Of a stretch of DNA of 64,000 nt, positions 1 to 6,713 are shown piece by piece (position 1 is the stretch's first letter; each line of letters opens with the position of its first letter). The DNA is from Oscillospiraceae bacterium (GTDB lineage Bacteria > Bacillota > Clostridia > Oscillospirales > Ruminococcaceae). The stretch covers positions 105,160-169,159 of the forward strand of contig JAAYNJ010000010.1 of assembly GCA_012520915.1 (NCBI GenBank). Reading direction: 5' to 3'. A program made the translations under genes and the position numbers. Under the pieces are notes generated by a model. The model made no database searches and was not told where the DNA came from. It was given only the letters and a program-made list of their open reading frames with translations.

Positions 1-2
1 GA

Positions 3-620
3 AAGTTTGATGAAAACTATCTTCTTATCGAAGACGTCCCTTTGCATTTTGAGATTACAAAGCATGGGCTGCCGATTCATTATGAGAATTTTGTTGCAAC
101 GAAACATCGCCATGGCGGTATAAGCCACGGCCAGAAAAAAACATTGAGCAAAAGCAAGGCAAATTATCTTCGAGATTGTGTAAATATATCAAAAGACAAG
201 ATGGCGGAAGCTAAACATCTGTCTCTTGAGATACCGAAATCGCTTAGAGAGAAAGCTTATATTGAGAACTGTTGGCGCGAGCATTCCCTTGCCTTTGAGA
301 TTGAGAACGCAAAGCTTTCGCATAAGATTATCGCAATACTCAAACACCCATATTATATAATTGTCAACAGATGGCTTAGAAGCAGGTCTGTTAGTTTTAA
401 TCGGCTTTTTAAATTGTTCTTTACGGTAGGTCTGGCACTTGTGATTGGTGCAAATTTGTTAGCGAGTTCATTTGATCCTGTTTTTATGCCGGTATTACTC
501 CTATTAAACAAACTATCCATCGGAATCTGTTTACTGGCCGGGATACTATACATTGTATTCCTAATTTGTAAAATTTTTGAATCAATTTCGAACTTTGACG
601 ATACAAGACTTGACTTTTAA
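3..620 (+). CDS. Family 2 glycosyltransferase, C-terminal part (5' end outside window)
   Basis: The reading frame is open to the left edge, so the start is missing. The first residues (FDENYLLIEDVPL) match the conserved region near the end of GT-A fold family 2 glycosyltransferases, where the acidic ED pair lies close to the catalytic base. They are followed by a short segment ending in GGISHG, also typical of that family. The middle (about residues 50-125) is charged and probably cytoplasmic. The C-terminal 70 residues hold two hydrophobic segments, so the protein is probably anchored in the membrane and may glycosylate a surface polymer. Family assignment is from motif memory only and the acceptor is unknown. 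An in-frame TTG at 42 is not a credible start, because the homology begins upstream of it. Confidence 0.6.
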   Translation, partial: KFDENYLLIEDVPLHFEITKHGLPIHYENFVATKHRHGGISHGQKKTLSKSKANYLRDCVNISKDKMAEAKHLSLEIPKSLREKAYIENCWREHSLAFEIENAKLSHKIIAILKHPYYIIVNRWLRSRSVSFNRLFKLFFTVGLALVIGANLLASSFDPVFMPVLLLLNKLSIGICLLAGILYIVFLICKIFESISNFDDTRLDF

Positions 621-825
621 GATTCATGAAAGGCAATGCTTGGGGGAATAGAAAAGAATAGCAATATAAAACGAATCAAATCGTTTGATAGAGTTGAGTT
701 GTTGTTATTTTTTTGCTTTATGAAAACATCTTTTTGTTTTATTGGTTTTATATATTAGAATTTTCCAAGCGTTGGTAACCTCTTCATAAATAAGATATTC
801 TTTATTATTCTTGAATGTTTTAAGC

Positions 826-858
826 AAAAGCCCCTCTTGTTTAAAAAGAGGGGCTTTT
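826..858 (-). terminator. Hairpin terminator downstream of tRNA-Leu
   Basis: A 13-bp perfect stem (826-838 with 846-858) with a 7-base loop carries T-runs on both sides, so it could stop transcription from either strand. It lies five bases past the 3' end of the minus-strand tRNA-Leu. The 200 bases before it (621-825) hold nothing I recognise. Confidence 0.75.
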
Positions 859-862
859 TAAA

Positions 863-948
863 TGGTGCCGGTGGCCGGACTCGAACCGGCACGCCCGTTG
901 GGCACATGATTTTGAGTCAAGCACGTCTGCCAATTCCATCACACCGGC
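863..948 (-). tRNA. tRNA-Leu (anticodon CAA)
   Basis: Read on the minus strand, this 86-base gene folds as a class II tRNA. It has a 7-bp acceptor stem (GCCGGTG with CACCGGC), discriminator A and an encoded CCA at 863-865. The T arm is GCCGG/CCGGC with loop TTCGAGT, and the long variable arm has a GCCC/GGGC stem. The anticodon loop CTCAAAA gives anticodon CAA, which reads UUG leucine codons. The anticodon stem (CTTGA against TCATG) contains one T-T mismatch at the 28-42 position. All other arms are intact, so I regard it as functional. Confidence 0.93.
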
Positions 949-966
949 AAATGTAATTCCTGAAGT

Positions 967-995
967 ATTATATATAAAAAGCAATTCCTTTGCAA
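967..995 (-). promoter_or_regulatory. Promoter of tRNA-Leu
   Basis: On the minus strand TTGCAA (990-995) is followed after 17 bases by a perfect TATAAT (967-972). The tRNA 5' end is 19 bases downstream of the -10 box. Confidence 0.65.
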
Positions 996-1065
996 TGAGT
1001 CACAATCATAAAAGGGAATATTTTCCGTTTTTTGTGCGATGTTTTGTACGATGTCCCATAACACC

Positions 1066-1094
1066 TTGACAAAAATGAGTTCCGAGACTATATT
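1066..1094 (+). promoter_or_regulatory. Promoter of the sigma-factor gene
   Basis: A consensus TTGACA (1066-1071), a 17-base spacer and TATATT (1089-1094) form a strong housekeeping-type promoter. Transcription would begin near 1101, which rules out the earlier in-frame starts and supports the ATG at 1147. Confidence 0.75.
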
Positions 1095-1146
1095 ATTATG
1101 CGTATACACTTGGTTTAGTTGGTTGGATTTGAACTCTATTCTTTGC

Positions 1147-1662
1147 ATGGAACACAGAAATAAACTGGTGAAGGATGCTGTAGAAGCCCTTTCGCCATAT
1201 ATTGAAAAGAAAGCTCGAAGATTTTCCTTCGTCGGTTTAACTCGTGAAGATATTTTTCAGGAAGGTCTTATCGGGCTTGTTTTTGCTGTGCAAGGGTATA
1301 AAAAAGAGAATGGTGCTCCGTTTAATGCATACGCAATGAGATGTATAGATAATAATATTAATTCCGCTATACGAAACCACTTTAAAAGCGGAAACAGATG
1401 TCTGAGTGACTATTATGAACTTTCGGAGGGTGACACTCCTATTGAACTGAAGGACACCCCTGAAGAAATATTCATTTCGCGGGAAAGAATAGATGATTTA
1501 ATGAGGAAAATCAAAGACAACCTGTCCACACTTGAAAAAAATGTACTCGCATTGCATGTAGATGGTTACAGCTATTCTGCTATATCCAAACGCATTAATA
1601 TAAATAAAAAAGCCGTGGATAATGCTCTGCAAAGAGCAAGAAAAAAATTGAGAGGCAATTAA
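1147..1662 (+). CDS. Sigma-70 family RNA polymerase sigma factor, SigH-like
   Basis: This 171-residue protein would direct RNA polymerase to a special promoter set. A region 2 segment is visible (LTREDIFQEGLIGL, then FNAYAMRCIDNNINSAI), which binds core polymerase and the -10 element. A C-terminal region 4 helix-turn-helix follows (YSYSAISKRININKKAVDNALQRARKKL), the part that reads the -35 element. The layout resembles the sporulation and transition-state factor SigH, but the protein is shorter than the roughly 215 residues of SigH. The ATG at 1147 is chosen because a strong promoter lies just upstream. No good ribosome site is visible, so translation may be weak. It is followed by a tRNA-like element and a zinc-ribbon gene on the same strand. 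Its regulon and anti-sigma partner cannot be seen. Confidence 0.8.
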   Translation: MEHRNKLVKDAVEALSPYIEKKARRFSFVGLTREDIFQEGLIGLVFAVQGYKKENGAPFNAYAMRCIDNNINSAIRNHFKSGNRCLSDYYELSEGDTPIELKDTPEEIFISRERIDDLMRKIKDNLSTLEKNVLALHVDGYSYSAISKRININKKAVDNALQRARKKLRGN

Positions 1663-1676
1663 TAAAAATTATATAT

Positions 1677-1744
1677 GCCCTTTGTAGCTTAATGGCAGAG
1701 CGTTTGTTTCAACAAAGGTGATGGTTCAATTCCGTCCGTGGGCA
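1677..1744 (+). pseudogene. Degenerate tRNA-like sequence
   Basis: A clear tRNA D arm (TAGCTTAATGGCAGAGC) and a 5-bp T arm (GATGG, loop TTCAATT, CCGTC) are present, and the ends GCCC and GGGC pair. The rest does not fit a working tRNA. The acceptor stem has an extra T and a T-T mismatch, the anticodon arm reduces to a 4-bp stem with a 6-base loop TTTCAA, the variable loop is too short, and no CCA follows. Total length is 68 bases against 73-76 normally. The loop is closest to a tRNA-Glu (TTC) loop that lost a base. It lies between the sigma gene and the zinc-ribbon gene. It could be a dead tRNA or a tRNA-mimicking regulatory RNA. Confidence 0.5.
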
Positions 1745-1782
1745 AATATTATTTACCCTATAGAAAAGAGGAGAGCAAAAGC

Positions 1783-2055
1783 ATGTACGAAGACAAGACC
1801 CTAGTATGTAAAGATTGTGGAAAAGAATTTGTTTTCACAACCGGTGAACAGGAATTCTACGCATCCCGCGGATTTGAAAATGAGCCGCAAAGGTGTAAAG
1901 AGTGCCGTGACGCGAGAAAGAGCGCAAACCGTGCCCCGAGAGAAATGTTTACTGCAGTTTGTGCGGGGTGTGGCGGAGAGGCGAAAGTGCCCTTCCAGCC
2001 GAGAGAAGATAGACCTGTATATTGTAGCGATTGTTTCGCACAGAGAAGAGGTTAA
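1783..2055 (+). CDS. Small zinc-ribbon domain protein
   Basis: This 90-residue protein contains four CxxC pairs in two zinc-ribbon units: CKDC (9-12) with CKEC (38-41), and CAGC (60-63) with CSDC (81-84). It matches the family of small probable zinc-ribbon proteins (zf-trcl type) common in Firmicutes, whose role is unknown. The first unit contains the typical F-TTGEQEFYASRGF stretch. The ATG at 1783 follows an AGAGGAGAG ribosome site at good spacing. An in-frame GTG at 1738 would lie inside the tRNA-like element and is rejected. It is probably transcribed from the sigma-gene promoter, since no separate promoter is evident, and ends at a strong terminator. Confidence 0.8.
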   Translation: MYEDKTLVCKDCGKEFVFTTGEQEFYASRGFENEPQRCKECRDARKSANRAPREMFTAVCAGCGGEAKVPFQPREDRPVYCSDCFAQRRG

Positions 2056-2065
2056 ATCTTGAATG

Positions 2066-2097
2066 AAAAACCTGTGTCGTAAGGCACAGGTTTTTTT
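2066..2097 (+). terminator. Rho-independent terminator
   Basis: An AAAACCTGTG / CACAGGTTTT stem with an 8-base loop is followed by a run of seven T. It closes the sigma/zinc-ribbon transcription unit. Confidence 0.9.
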
Positions 2098-2114
2098 CTG
2101 TCTGTAAGGCAGTA

Positions 2115-2143
2115 TTGAAAATAACCCTATCATAAAATATAAT
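2115..2143 (+). promoter_or_regulatory. Promoter of the DUF1858-trmK-...-cinA operon
   Basis: TTGAAA (2115-2120), a 17-base spacer and TATAAT (2138-2143) lie 30 bases upstream of the first gene of a run of seven closely spaced genes. Confidence 0.75.
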
Positions 2144-2173
2144 TAATAAGAAAAAATAATTAGGAGAATTAAT

Positions 2174-2371
2174 ATGGTTGTTACAAAAGATACTATTATT
2201 GGAGACGTCCTTGATTTTAACATCGAAACTGCAAAATTTTTCTTTGATTTGGGGATGCACTGCCTGGGTTGTCCTGCATCGCGCGGGGAGTCGATAGGTG
2301 AAGCGGCTGAAGTGCACGGACAGGATGCGGATGAGCTCGTAAAGAAAATAAATGAATTTCTTGCAGGATAA
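2174..2371 (+). CDS. DUF1858 (hybrid-cluster-protein-associated redox disulfide) domain protein
   Basis: This 65-residue protein is a single DUF1858 domain. The hallmark is the CLGCPAS motif (residues 31-37), a CxxC predicted to act as a redox disulfide, preceded by the typical DVLDFNIETAKFFFDLGMH start. The family often accompanies hybrid cluster proteins and other anaerobic redox enzymes, but none is adjacent here. The ATG at 2174 is preceded by TTAGGAGAATTAAT, a good ribosome site. Its last 20 bases overlap the start of trmK, which suggests translational coupling. The partner is unknown. Confidence 0.85.
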   Translation: MVVTKDTIIGDVLDFNIETAKFFFDLGMHCLGCPASRGESIGEAAEVHGQDADELVKKINEFLAG

Positions 2372-3056
2372 GTCGAAGATTTCACTTTCAAAAAGACTGA
2401 AGTTTACTGCCGCCGCTGTCCGTGATGGGAGCAGGGCGGCAGATGTTGGTTGTGACCATGGATATTTGTCTGCCCATTTAATTTTGAGCGGTAAATGTCC
2501 TTTGATATATGCGACGGATATCAGTGAAAAATCATTAAAAAAAGCAAAACGCCTTTTTGTAGAAAAGGGTATAGAAGAAAAAGTGGTAGCCTGTCTTGCT
2601 GACGGATTAGATGGTATTTCTCCCGATTCGGTAGATGACGTGGTTATAGCCGGCTTGGGAGGGGACAGTATTTTTGGAATAGTGTCACGACACAGCTGGT
2701 TAAAAGATTCGGATAAACATCTTGTGCTGGTGCCGTCGTCACGTCATGCAAAACTCAGAAGATATCTCTACAAAGAAGGTTTTGCCATTTTGAGCGAGAC
2801 GGCTGTCTGGGATAAAAGGAGAGCCTATACCGTTATGTCGGCAAAATATGAAGGTAATGAAAAGATTACTACAACCATATTTGAAGAATTCGGAAAAATT
2901 TTGAGCTCTGACGGAGATAACAAAGAGTATATAACTGTCGTTAAGAGAAGATATGATAGAGTATTGAGAGAAATAGGAAAAGCGGACAAAATTGATGTTA
3001 ACATAGTGAAAAGAGCAAGAGAAATTTTGACATATATTGAAAACTTGGAGGTTTGA
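2352..3056 (+). CDS. trmK: tRNA (adenine(22)-N1)-methyltransferase
   Basis: TrmK methylates N1 of adenine 22 in the D loop of tRNAs, using S-adenosylmethionine. The 234-residue protein has the Rossmann SAM-binding motif ADVGCDHGYLS (residues 30-40), a second acidic strand ATDIS (54-58) and the family signature IAGLGGD (99-105). Length equals that of Bacillus subtilis TrmK (YqfN). It is followed directly by the Nif3-like gene, the same trmK-yqfO order as in Bacillus. The start overlaps the upstream gene and has only a weak ribosome site, so it probably depends on re-initiation after DUF1858. Confidence 0.93.
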   Translation: MNFLQDKSKISLSKRLKFTAAAVRDGSRAADVGCDHGYLSAHLILSGKCPLIYATDISEKSLKKAKRLFVEKGIEEKVVACLADGLDGISPDSVDDVVIAGLGGDSIFGIVSRHSWLKDSDKHLVLVPSSRHAKLRRYLYKEGFAILSETAVWDKRRAYTVMSAKYEGNEKITTTIFEEFGKILSSDGDNKEYITVVKRRYDRVLREIGKADKIDVNIVKRAREILTYIENLEV

Positions 3057-3058
3057 AT

Positions 3059-3808
3059 ATGGTTTCAGCGGGAGATGTTTATCGCATTATTGATTATCTG
3101 GCTCCGTTCGATGCAGCGGAGGAATTCGATAATGTCGGTATTCTGGTAGATACCGGAAATAAAACTGAAAATATTCTCTTTGCTTTAGATGCGACGGATG
3201 AAGTGATAGATGAGGCCATAGAAAAAAACTGTGGAATAATAGTAAGCCATCATCCGGTAATATTTGAAGGAATAAAGAGAATTAACAAAAAGACTCCGGC
3301 ATACAAAGCGGCGTTTAACGACATTTCCATTATTTCTGCACACACATCTCTCGATATTGCGGAAGGCGGAATAAATGATGTATTGGCGGAAACCCTCGGA
3401 CTGATTGTGGAAGGAAGATATTGCGACGGCATAGGCAGATTCGGACATTTCAGGACTGAAAAGCAACCCCTGGAATTTGTGGAATTGGTTAAAACACGAC
3501 TCAAAACCGGTGAGATTAACTGCGTGCTGGGAAATAGGAGTATTAAGAGGGTTGCCGTCGGTGGCGGATCCTATAAATTTGTCAAGGCTGCCATAGCGAT
3601 TGGCGTTGATGCTGTTGTAACAGGTGAAATAAAGTACGATGCCGCATTAGAGGCTAAGAGTGACGGCATGACAGCCATAGCTGCGGGACACTACCATACG
3701 GAAGTTATCGGAATGGTCGATTTGATGGGTAGGGTCCAAAACCTGCTATCAAATAAAGCCAAGTGTTTTTTTACGGAAACAAAAGAAAACCCATTCGAGT
3801 TATTGTAG
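3059..3808 (+). CDS. Nif3-like dinuclear metal centre protein
   Basis: This 249-residue protein belongs to the Nif3/YqfO/YbgI family, hexameric or toroidal proteins that hold two metal ions. Metal-ligand motifs are visible: SHHPVIF (about 61-67), AHTSLD (about 91-96) and GHYHTE near the C terminus. It is the short form, lacking the PII-like insert seen in B. subtilis YqfO. The ATG at 3059 sits six bases after GGAGGT; a TTG at 3053 is in frame but inside the ribosome site. The biochemical role of the family is unsettled. A link to GTP cyclohydrolase I has been proposed for some members. Confidence 0.9.
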   Translation: MVSAGDVYRIIDYLAPFDAAEEFDNVGILVDTGNKTENILFALDATDEVIDEAIEKNCGIIVSHHPVIFEGIKRINKKTPAYKAAFNDISIISAHTSLDIAEGGINDVLAETLGLIVEGRYCDGIGRFGHFRTEKQPLEFVELVKTRLKTGEINCVLGNRSIKRVAVGGGSYKFVKAAIAIGVDAVVTGEIKYDAALEAKSDGMTAIAAGHYHTEVIGMVDLMGRVQNLLSNKAKCFFTETKENPFELL

Positions 3809-3823
3809 GAACAGCGGTAAAAA

Positions 3824-5560
3824 ATGGCTCTCGATTCGGTGATGATAAGAATAATTGCAGACGAACTCCTCGGTTGCGTTTTAGGTTCAAGGATTGACAG
3901 AATTACCATGCCCAGACGCGATGCGGTGTTGTTGTCTCTTAGAAATAAACACTCCCAAAACAAACTTTTTATTTCGGCACGATCGGGAGCAGCGAGAATA
4001 AATCTGACGGAAAGAGAATTTGAAAATCCCAAAACCCCTCCGGGATTTTGTATGTTGCTGAGGAAATATTTGGGCTCCGGTAGAATATCTGACATCGAAA
4101 CTATTGAAGGCGAGAGGATAATTCTGTTTTATATCGATGCAATCAATGAAATTGGCGACAGAACGCGCCTGACACTTTCGGTTGAACTCATGGGAAGATA
4201 CTCCAATATTGTGCTTGTAAATGAGGAAAATGTGATTATTGATGCTTTGAAGCATATTGATTCTCAAGATAGAGATAAAAGAACGATATTGCCGGGACAT
4301 CCTTTCACCTATCCTCCAAAAATAAATAAGACTCCGCTGTCAGACGAAACTTCCGAAATAGTTGATAAAATCCGAAAGAGCAAGGGGACAATTTCCAAGG
4401 CTGTGCTGGATACGATTCTCGGAATAGGACCTGTAGTGGCGAGGGAGATTGCCTGGAGGACCGACAAATTTGATGGCGAAGCTGCGGGTATGGATGAAGA
4501 AACCGCAGAGAAGCTTTTCACATCCGTAGATGAAGTGAAGCTTGCGGCCGCGGGTAAAAACAGGTTGTTGTCAATAGTCTATTATGAAGGCAGGCCTGTA
4601 GAATATTCCTTTCTGCCATTGACACAATACGAAGATTTGGAATTTGTGCCATTTGAATCGGTATCCGAGTTGCTGGACAGTTATTGGAAGGAACGGGAAG
4701 ACGAAGAACTTAAAAAGGCGCGATCCCATGATTTGATGTCAAAAATAAATGCGCTTTTAGAAAAAGTGGCAAAGAGAAAAAAGGTCAGAGAAGAAGACTT
4801 GAAAGATACATCACGAAGCGAAGAACTGAAACTGTTCGGAGATTTGATAACGTCGAATATACACAATATTGAAAAGGGAAAAGAATCTGTCAATTTATAC
4901 GATTATTACAATGATTGTATCATTGATATTCCCCTTGACCCGAGAATGTCGCCTCCTCAAAATGCACAAAATTACTATAAACGCTATAGAAAACTGACAA
5001 ACGCAGCGAAAGTGTTGACCGAGCTGATTTATGAAGACAGTGAGGAACAAAAGTACCTTGAATCTGTGAAATACTATATAGAAAATGCGGTTTCGGTCCA
5101 AGAATATGCCGAGTTGAGGGAAGAGTTGGAAAACGCCGGTTATTTCAAGAAGTCATCCGCTAAAAAAACATCGGAAAAGAAATCGGATTTTATTCGTTAC
5201 CGAACCTCCGACGGTCATAATGTAACAGTGGGAAAAAACAATAAATCGAATGAAAGATTGACCTTTAGTGCTGCGAGAAAAAGTGACTACTGGTTTCATG
5301 TTAAGGGAGCTCCCGGAAGTCACGTTATATTGACTGTTAGGGACGAGATGCCATCAGACACGGCACTCGGTGAAGCTGCAATGATTGCGGCGTATCACAG
5401 CTCTCAATCGGGCGGAGAACTCGTTCCCGTAGACTATACCGAAGTTAAAAACCTTAAAAAAATAAAAGGCAAAAGAGTAGGAATGGTCAGCTACTCAAAC
5501 TACAAGACGGCCTTCGTTACTCCTGACAACAAGATTGAAGAAATGAGAATAGATGGATAA
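3824..5560 (+). CDS. rqcH: Ribosome quality control factor RqcH (NFACT family)
   Basis: RqcH binds obstructed large ribosomal subunits and recruits tRNA-Ala to add C-terminal alanine tails that mark the stalled peptide for degradation. The 578-residue protein shows the NFACT-N domain (1-180, with LTLSVELMGRYSNIVL), helix-hairpin-helix region (about 180-270), coiled coil (about 285-430) and the C-terminal NFACT-R domain (about 455-570, with YWFHVKGAPGSHVIL). Older annotations call it fibronectin-binding protein. The conserved Asp-Arg pair near residues 97-98 reads Glu-Arg here, a conservative change if my alignment is right. The start follows AGGAACAGCGG. Its end overlaps the next gene by 8 bases. 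Confidence 0.92.
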   Translation: MALDSVMIRIIADELLGCVLGSRIDRITMPRRDAVLLSLRNKHSQNKLFISARSGAARINLTEREFENPKTPPGFCMLLRKYLGSGRISDIETIEGERIILFYIDAINEIGDRTRLTLSVELMGRYSNIVLVNEENVIIDALKHIDSQDRDKRTILPGHPFTYPPKINKTPLSDETSEIVDKIRKSKGTISKAVLDTILGIGPVVAREIAWRTDKFDGEAAGMDEETAEKLFTSVDEVKLAAAGKNRLLSIVYYEGRPVEYSFLPLTQYEDLEFVPFESVSELLDSYWKEREDEELKKARSHDLMSKINALLEKVAKRKKVREEDLKDTSRSEELKLFGDLITSNIHNIEKGKESVNLYDYYNDCIIDIPLDPRMSPPQNAQNYYKRYRKLTNAAKVLTELIYEDSEEQKYLESVKYYIENAVSVQEYAELREELENAGYFKKSSAKKTSEKKSDFIRYRTSDGHNVTVGKNNKSNERLTFSAARKSDYWFHVKGAPGSHVILTVRDEMPSDTALGEAAMIAAYHSSQSGGELVPVDYTEVKNLKKIKGKRVGMVSYSNYKTAFVTPDNKIEEMRIDG

Positions 5561-6713
5561 GGGTATCTCCACAAAAAACAAGAAAATTTATCTCGACAAT
5601 GCTGCTACAACCAAGATTTCCAAAGAAAGTCTAAGAGCAATGAGAGAGGTCTCTGAGGAGTATTATGCAAACCCCTCATCGCTCTATGCTTCAGGGATTA
5701 ATTCCCGAAAGTTGATAGAAAATTCTCGAAAAACAGTTGCAGAAGCATTGGGTTGTGAGCCGGATGAATTTGTCTTTACATCATCGGGAACCGAATCGAA
5801 TAATATTGCGGTTTTAGGATCATATTTAGCGAGGAAAAATTTCGGGGAGAACATAGTAGTAACCGGATACGAGCATCCAAGTGTATATGAAACAATGCGG
5901 TTTCTCGAAAAAGAAGGTGTGGAAATAAGGTGGATAAACCCGGACAGTTCAGGAACCGTCAATGTGAACTCGATTTTAGAATCGGTAGACAAAAAAACCG
6001 CTCTCGTTTCCGCGATGCACACAAATAATGAAATTGGCTCTGTGCTTGATGTCGAAAAGATTGCAAAAAGGGTAAAATCTATCAATTCGAGAACGGCGGT
6101 TCACTGTGATTTCGTTCAGGGTTTTTTAAAACAAAGCATCGAAATAAAGTATTTGGATATTGTTTCAATAAGCGGACATAAAGTACACGGACCAAAGAAT
6201 GTCGGGGGTCTATATAAAAAGAAAAACCTCAATTTTTTCAGCACCGTTTTTGGAGGAAGTCAGGAAGGCGGAGTAAGAAGCGGAACGGAGAATCTGATTC
6301 TGATTCCCGCATTTTCCGCGGCGGTAAGTTGCTATGATACTGAAAAAAATGCAATACATGCACGCTTGTTGAATGATGAACTCAGAAAGGGATTGAGAGA
6401 GCTCGGTGGAATTGTAATTAATTCACCTGAAGATGCATCGCCTTTTATTTTAAATTTTTCCGTACCGGGTTATAACTCCGAAACGTTGATGCGGTATTTG
6501 GATGAAAACGGAATTGAGATATCTGCCGGTTCCGCCTGTTCAGGCATAAAGGACAGCAGTACGTTAACCGCTATGGGACTGCACAGAGATATTATCAAAT
6601 CATCTTTAAGAGCAGGGTTTTCTTTGGAAAACAGTACGGAAGATATTGAGTATCTGCTAAGTTTGATTGAAGGGGCAAGAAAGAAACTTACCCCGAGTAG
6701 GAGAGGTAGATGA
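5553..6713 (+). CDS. Cysteine desulfurase, NifS/IscS-like (NifZ-type partner of ThiI)
   Basis: This PLP enzyme takes sulfur from cysteine as a protein persulfide. The 386-residue sequence has the PLP lysine in ISGHKVHGPK (K210), the MHTNNEIG motif (155-162) and the catalytic cysteine in SAGSACSG (C329). The usual HTDAVQ reads HCDFVQ (184-189). It overlaps rqcH by 8 bases and thiI by 4. Given this pairing it most likely supplies sulfur for tRNA 4-thiouridine, as NifZ does for ThiI in B. subtilis, rather than for general Fe-S assembly; no iscU or sufU is adjacent. That role is inferred from context. Confidence 0.9.
   Translation: MDKGISTKNKKIYLDNAATTKISKESLRAMREVSEEYYANPSSLYASGINSRKLIENSRKTVAEALGCEPDEFVFTSSGTESNNIAVLGSYLARKNFGENIVVTGYEHPSVYETMRFLEKEGVEIRWINPDSSGTVNVNSILESVDKKTALVSAMHTNNEIGSVLDVEKIAKRVKSINSRTAVHCDFVQGFLKQSIEIKYLDIVSISGHKVHGPKNVGGLYKKKNLNFFSTVFGGSQEGGVRSGTENLILIPAFSAAVSCYDTEKNAIHARLLNDELRKGLRELGGIVINSPEDASPFILNFSVPGYNSETLMRYLDENGIEISAGSACSGIKDSSTLTAMGLHRDIIKSSLRAGFSLENSTEDIEYLLSLIEGARKKLTPSRRGR

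Noticed and set aside
1738..1782. GTG start for the zinc-ribbon gene
   Set aside because: It lies inside the tRNA-like element and lacks a ribosome site. The ATG at 1783 has one.
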